Source of the DNA: Nocardia takedensis NBRC 100417
GTDB lineage: Bacteria > Actinomycetota > Actinomycetes > Mycobacteriales > Mycobacteriaceae
Assembly: GCF_000308695.1 (NCBI RefSeq)
Contig: NZ_BAGG01000016.1
Coordinates: 1-44,245, forward strand
DNA length: 44,245 nt
Reading direction: 5' to 3'
Numbering within the stretch: position 1 is the stretch's first letter; every line of letters begins with the position of its first letter. A program made the position numbers and the translations under genes. Below are positions 41,282 to 44,245 of the stretch, one piece after another. A model generated the notes under the pieces. The model had not been told where the DNA came from, did not search any database, and worked only from the letters and a program-made list of their open reading frames with translations.

Positions 41282-41446
41282 CTACGCGAGCTGGATCAAC
41301 TTCCAGCCGGCACCCTTGCCGTCATACGGCGGCATGATGTTGCCCTGGGCGATGGGCGCGGTGGTTGACGGAGTGCCGACAATCTGCCAGATACCGCTTT
41401 CCGGACACACCGGTCCCGTGTGAGCGATCGTTCCAACCTGACTCAT
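41282..41446 (-). CDS. Small CPxSGxW protein, unknown function
   Basis: 54 residues from ATG 41446, with AAGGTGG six bases upstream. The pattern HTGPVCPESGIWQIVG followed by IAQGNIMPPYDG and GWKLIQLA (C-P-x-S-G-x-W ... P-P ... G-x-G-x-x-W-x-L) looks conserved in design and recalls small modules found with toxin or immunity proteins. A single cysteine. It lies in the defence-like island between the OLD gene and a strong terminator. I do not recognise a named family. Confidence 0.5.
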   Translation of the reverse strand: MSQVGTIAHTGPVCPESGIWQIVGTPSTTAPIAQGNIMPPYDGKGAGWKLIQLA

Positions 41447-41968
41447 GACGAGCCACCTTCCACTGATGGACCGCGACATCCGTCGGGGCCCGGTGGTATC
41501 AGCGGTAAAGCTCTGGTCACGGATGTGTCCGTCGTAACTGACAACCGCGCGTCTCCCTGGTAGTTTCAGCGCCCTACCGCCAAGTAGACGCGAAACCCCA
41601 GGACCAGAGCCCCACAGGCATCTGGTCCTGGGGTTTGCTGTGTACCGAGGAGGGAGCCTACATCGGTATTGCTGATCATGGAAAGTTCGTTTTCCGTCTC
41701 GTCGATCACATTCACTGTTGTGATGCGCAAATTTCCGGCATGGGAGTTGTCGTTAGTAAGGCAAAGCATGCTCTCATCGGGTATTTTTGCTCGTCCTAGT
41801 TTGAGTCAACCGTCCAGTTTCGGATGTACGATTCGTCCTGAAGATGAACGTAATACATCACCGAATTTCCTATTGCTGTCTGGTTGCCAGGAAGAATTCG
41901 AGACCATAAACGCCTATACGTAGCGAAAAGCGGGTCGGTGGTCTCTTGCGGACCCCGCTACCCAGGAC
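41447..41968. other. AT-richer region, only a terminator seen
   Basis: About 520 bases with lower GC than its surroundings. Short frames on both strands (such as 41566-41769 reverse) either run through the hairpin at 41593 or show no features. It may be debris of a mobile element. Confidence 0.5.
41593..41636. terminator. Strong bidirectional terminator
   Basis: AAACCCCAGGACCAGA (41593-41608) pairs perfectly over 16 bases with TCTGGTCCTGGGGTTT (41621-41636), loop of 12. A-rich left and T-rich right ends allow use in both directions. Confidence 0.85.
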
Positions 41969-42580
41969 ATGCCGCACCGGGGCAGCGACCGGGCCGACCT
42001 GGAAGTAGTCGAGAAGAACCTCCGAACCGCACTCAGCTACGCTAGCAACTGCTACGCGGCCTACCTCGCCGCCAGCCCCCAAACCCGGCGACTGTTCAAC
42101 CAAGCCTTCTTCGAGAAGGTCTACATCGAACAGGACTACGTCCGTGCTGACCTGGCCGAACCGTTCAAGACGCTGCTCGGTGGCGGGTTGGTCACTGCTG
42201 CGACGGGCACCGAAGGTGAGGCAACGACCCCGGAGGTCACCACATACGTCGAGGAGGGCGACCACCGACCAGCCGTAGACGGCGTAGAGCTGATGGATCT
42301 CATCCGACACGCGCCTGCTGGCGATGCATTCGCGCAGCTCAGCGACGTAGAAAACGAAAAACCTACGCCTTACGGCGTAGGTTTGAAAGCCACTATTTTG
42401 GTGCCCTCGGCAGGATACACAAAACATGGGCAACAGGGAAGCGCCTGGTCATCTGGGGTAGTTACTCTATCTAACTACTGGTGGGCGGTTGCGTCGGCCG
42501 TACGTCGGTCCCTTGTCCGGGTAGCCCTGGCCAGGGCACTCCGAGGATGGGAACGGGGACGGCCAGCGCTTTTCTTCTAG
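41969..42580 (+). pseudogene. C-terminal remnant of a large serine recombinase
   Basis: The open frame begins with DLEVVEKNLRTALSYASNCY and AAYLAASPQTRRLFNQAFFE, then LAEPFKTLL, which match the coiled-coil and C-terminal end of large serine recombinases/resolvases. The N-terminal catalytic and zinc domains are missing upstream. After about residue 75 the sequence departs from the family and crosses a perfect hairpin at 42359, then runs into low-quality sequence up to 42580. It is therefore a fragment of a recombinase gene, left by an integrated element that was rearranged. The ATG at 41969 is only the first in-frame start. Confidence 0.75.
42359..42384. terminator. Perfect hairpin at the end of the recombinase remnant
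   Basis: AAACCTACGCC (42359-42369) pairs with GGCGTAGGTTT (42374-42384) around TTAC, an 11-base-pair stem with A-rich and T-rich ends. It probably was the terminator of the recombinase gene or its neighbour. Confidence 0.75.
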
Positions 42581-42645
42581 GGTGGATGGTGATCGACGCG
42601 GCTTAACCGCTCTAGGCGGGCGGTTGGGTTATCTGGACGCATTAG

Positions 42646-42672
42646 GGGCCGCCGGGATTTGTCCGGCGGCCC
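42646..42672 (-). terminator. Hairpin downstream of the repeat-protein gene
   Basis: GGGCCGCCGG (42646-42655) pairs with CCGGCGGCCC (42663-42672), 10 base pairs with a 7-base loop, about 70 bases past the stop of the reverse-strand gene. A shorter hairpin (AACCGC...GCGGTT) lies at about 42605-42625. Confidence 0.65.
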
Positions 42673-42742
42673 GCACCGCGTCGGATGGTCCGTTGTGGTC
42701 GACACTGGCTGGCAGTGGACTTGACAATTAGGGTAACGGCGT

Positions 42743-44245
42743 CTAGGGGGTTGGTGCATCTTCGGTTCTATCGCTGCGTTGTGTGACCGCATTGGGGTGG
42801 GCGAAGGTGTTCGGAGCGATAGGACCGCCAATGCTGTCCTGCGGCCACCGATTGCCACGAGTCTCGCGTACAGCATCGTCCTGGGCAGCAGCGGCGAGGG
42901 CCGCGAGAGTACGCCGGTCGACGGTGGACAAAGCCGATATGGGTAGAACCCACCCGGAGCGCAGCCAAGCAAGGGCGAGTAGGCGTTTGCCTCGTCCACA
43001 CGTGGTTCGGGCGGGGTCAGAATTGGTGAGTGCAATCGCCCTCGCGATCACGGTGAGGACGTGGGCTTGCTGTTGCGGGTCTGTGAGCTGGTGGGTGATG
43101 TTTTCAGCCTGGTCGATGAGTCGAACGGCCCTGTCAGGGTCGGTGGTTGCGATCGCACCTGCGATCTCAGCGAGGGCCTGCGCTTGGTGCCACGGTTGGG
43201 TGATGCTGCAAGCGATGGATTCGGCTCGATCGGCGCTGGTGGTTGCGATCGCGCTCGCGATCCGAGCGAAAGCGTTGGCTCGCCGCCACGGATCAGTGAG
43301 ATTGAGGGCGATGGTTTCGGCCCGGTCGGGGTCGGTGGTTGCGATCGCGGTAGCGATGTGGGTGAGAGCTTCGGGTTGCTGCTCTATGGCGATGCGGTTG
43401 TGGGTGATGTTTTCGGCCTGGTCGGTGAGTTGACCGGCCCGCAGGGGGTCGGTGGTTGCGATCGCACCCGCAATCCAAGCGAAGGCATGGGTTTGCTGCC
43501 AGGGGTCGGTGATGCTGTGGGTGATGTTTTCGGCCTGGTCGGTGAGTTGACCGGCCCGCAGGGGGTCGGTGGTTGCGATCGCACCTGCGATCTCAGCGAG
43601 GGCGTGTGCTCGGTGCCACGGTTGGGTGATGCTGTGGGTAATGGTTTCGGCGCGGTCAGGGTCGGTGGTTGCGATCGCGCTCGCGATCCGGCCGAAAGCG
43701 TTGCCTTGTTGCCACGGATCGATGAGATCGTGGGCGATGGTTTCAGCTTGGTTGACGAGTTGACCAGCCCGAATGGGGTCGGTGGTTGCGATCGAGTCCG
43801 CGATGTCGGCGAGGGTGTGGGCTTGTTGTTGGGGGTTGGTGATGCTGTGGGTGATCGTTTCGGCGCAGTCGGGGTTTGTGGTTGCGATCGCGCTCGCGAT
43901 CTGAGCGAGGGCCCTGTCTTGTTGCCACGGATCGATGAGATTGTGGGTGATGGTTTCGGCCTGGTTGAGGAGTTGACCGGCCCGAATGGGGTCGGTGGTC
44001 GCGATCGAGTCCGCGATGTCGGCTAGGGCGCGAGCTTGCGGCTGCGGGTCCTCAATGCTCCGGGCGATCTTTTCGGCGCGGTCGGGGTCGGTGGTTGCGA
44101 TAGCGCTCGCGATCTGGCCCAGGCCGTGGGTTTGTTGTTGAGGGTCGGCAATGCCGTGAGCGATGGCTTCGGCCCGGTCGGGGTCGGTGGTTGCGATAGT
44201 CCCGGCGATGTAAGCGAGGGTGTGGGCTTGCTGTTGCGGGTCGGT
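42743..44245 (-). CDS. Large protein with tandem 32/39-residue helical repeats, N-terminus beyond the window
   Basis: The reverse strand is open for all 501 codons from the window edge to the stop at 42743. At least eleven repeats of the form IASAIATTDPDRAETITHSI then TDPWQQAHALAE fill the visible part; some carry a seven-residue insertion (RAGQLVNQAE). Each unit would form two helices, giving an alpha solenoid like TPR or HEAT arrays. The last 100 residues are unique (RTTCGRGKRLLALAWLRSGW). Similar repeats occur at the C-terminus of large actinobacterial STAND/NACHT-type NTPases and caspase- or trypsin-linked proteins, where they act as sensors. The effector or NTPase end is not visible, so that class is inferred. 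Confidence 0.8.
   Translation of the reverse strand, partial: TDPQQQAHTLAYIAGTIATTDPDRAEAIAHGIADPQQQTHGLGQIASAIATTDPDRAEKIARSIEDPQPQARALADIADSIATTDPIRAGQLLNQAETITHNLIDPWQQDRALAQIASAIATTNPDCAETITHSITNPQQQAHTLADIADSIATTDPIRAGQLVNQAETIAHDLIDPWQQGNAFGRIASAIATTDPDRAETITHSITQPWHRAHALAEIAGAIATTDPLRAGQLTDQAENITHSITDPWQQTHAFAWIAGAIATTDPLRAGQLTDQAENITHNRIAIEQQPEALTHIATAIATTDPDRAETIALNLTDPWRRANAFARIASAIATTSADRAESIACSITQPWHQAQALAEIAGAIATTDPDRAVRLIDQAENITHQLTDPQQQAHVLTVIARAIALTNSDPARTTCGRGKRLLALAWLRSGWVLPISALSTVDRRTLAALAAAAQDDAVRETRGNRWPQDSIGGPIAPNTFAHPNAVTQRSDRTEDAPTP
43100..44245 (-). repeat. Coding tandem repeats with periods of 96 and 117 bases
   Basis: The octamer GCGATCGC recurs at 43149, 43245, 43341, 43458, 43575, 43671 and 43884, so steps are 96, 96, 117, 117, 96 and 213 (96+117). 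Other units keep GCGATCGA or GCGATAGC. All encode A-I-A-T. High identity of neighbouring units points to recent expansion by recombination or slippage. Confidence 0.9.

Noticed and set aside
42385..42440. tRNA-like 3' end near the recombinase remnant
   Set aside because: No T-arm GGTTCGAAT-type sequence or acceptor pairing; no attachment half-site could be shown.
43061..44026. Forward 321-codon frame with repeats of V-G-G-C-D-R type
   Set aside because: The reverse strand gives regular amphipathic helical repeats and stays open to the window edge; the forward frame is its shadow.
43050..44245. CRISPR array
   Set aside because: Repeats are 96 or 117 bases, in frame and coding, with no short repeat/unique spacer pattern.

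Overview
The window is high-GC actinobacterial DNA that most resembles Nocardia or a close mycolate-type relative. The evidence is an EchA6-type crotonase lacking catalytic glutamates, the pair resembling M. tuberculosis Rv2326c/Rv2325c, WXG100 proteins, a DUF1023 hydrolase with an LppA-like partner, MT0933-type small proteins, a three-domain LigD, and many GTG starts with GGAGG-type ribosome sites. The genus is an inference from gene content; no rRNA or tRNA gene is visible.

Layout. 1-5416: edge of a flavin monooxygenase, echA6, a membrane-anchored MBL hydrolase, and ligD between two MT0933-type genes. 5838-7677: divergent TetR/NmrA pair around a perfect operator. 8194-10313: secreted lipase, then a WXG100/YbaB pair. 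10414-13256: ECF transporter (EcfT plus an S-A-A fusion). 13310-15930: Baeyer-Villiger monooxygenase divergent from an AraC regulator. 15937-18919: cAMP phosphodiesterase-like protein, pseudouridine synthase, adenylate cyclase and a small membrane protein. 19247-23399: a tightly packed nine-gene operon of ECF sigma factor, zinc anti-sigma/Asp23 fusion, further Asp23-type proteins, DUF2273, a DUF6286-like protein and AmaP. 23416-26689: hydrolase, NlpC/P60 endopeptidase, and an unknown protein with an internal duplication. 26973-29558: apparent type VII secretion effector cassette. 29577-34321: mainly secreted proteins of unknown function, one split by an in-frame amber codon. 34698-36479: ABC exporter.

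From about 36.7 kb onward the window is accessory: VapBC, a Uma2-type nuclease, a two-HTH protein, a lower-GC OLD-family ATPase/TOPRIM nuclease, a small CPxSGxW protein, the C-terminal remnant of a large serine recombinase, several long hairpins, and the 3' end of a large gene built from 32- and 39-residue helical repeats.

Most noteworthy are: (i) the sigma/ZAS-Asp23/AmaP operon with a perfect palindrome upstream, apparently a membrane envelope-stress module whose anti-sigma factor is itself an Asp23 protein; (ii) the WXG/DUF1023/LppA-like cassette; (iii) the repeat protein plus OLD nuclease in a recombinase-scarred island; (iv) two genes whose reading frame continues past a stop codon (7677 and 33839).
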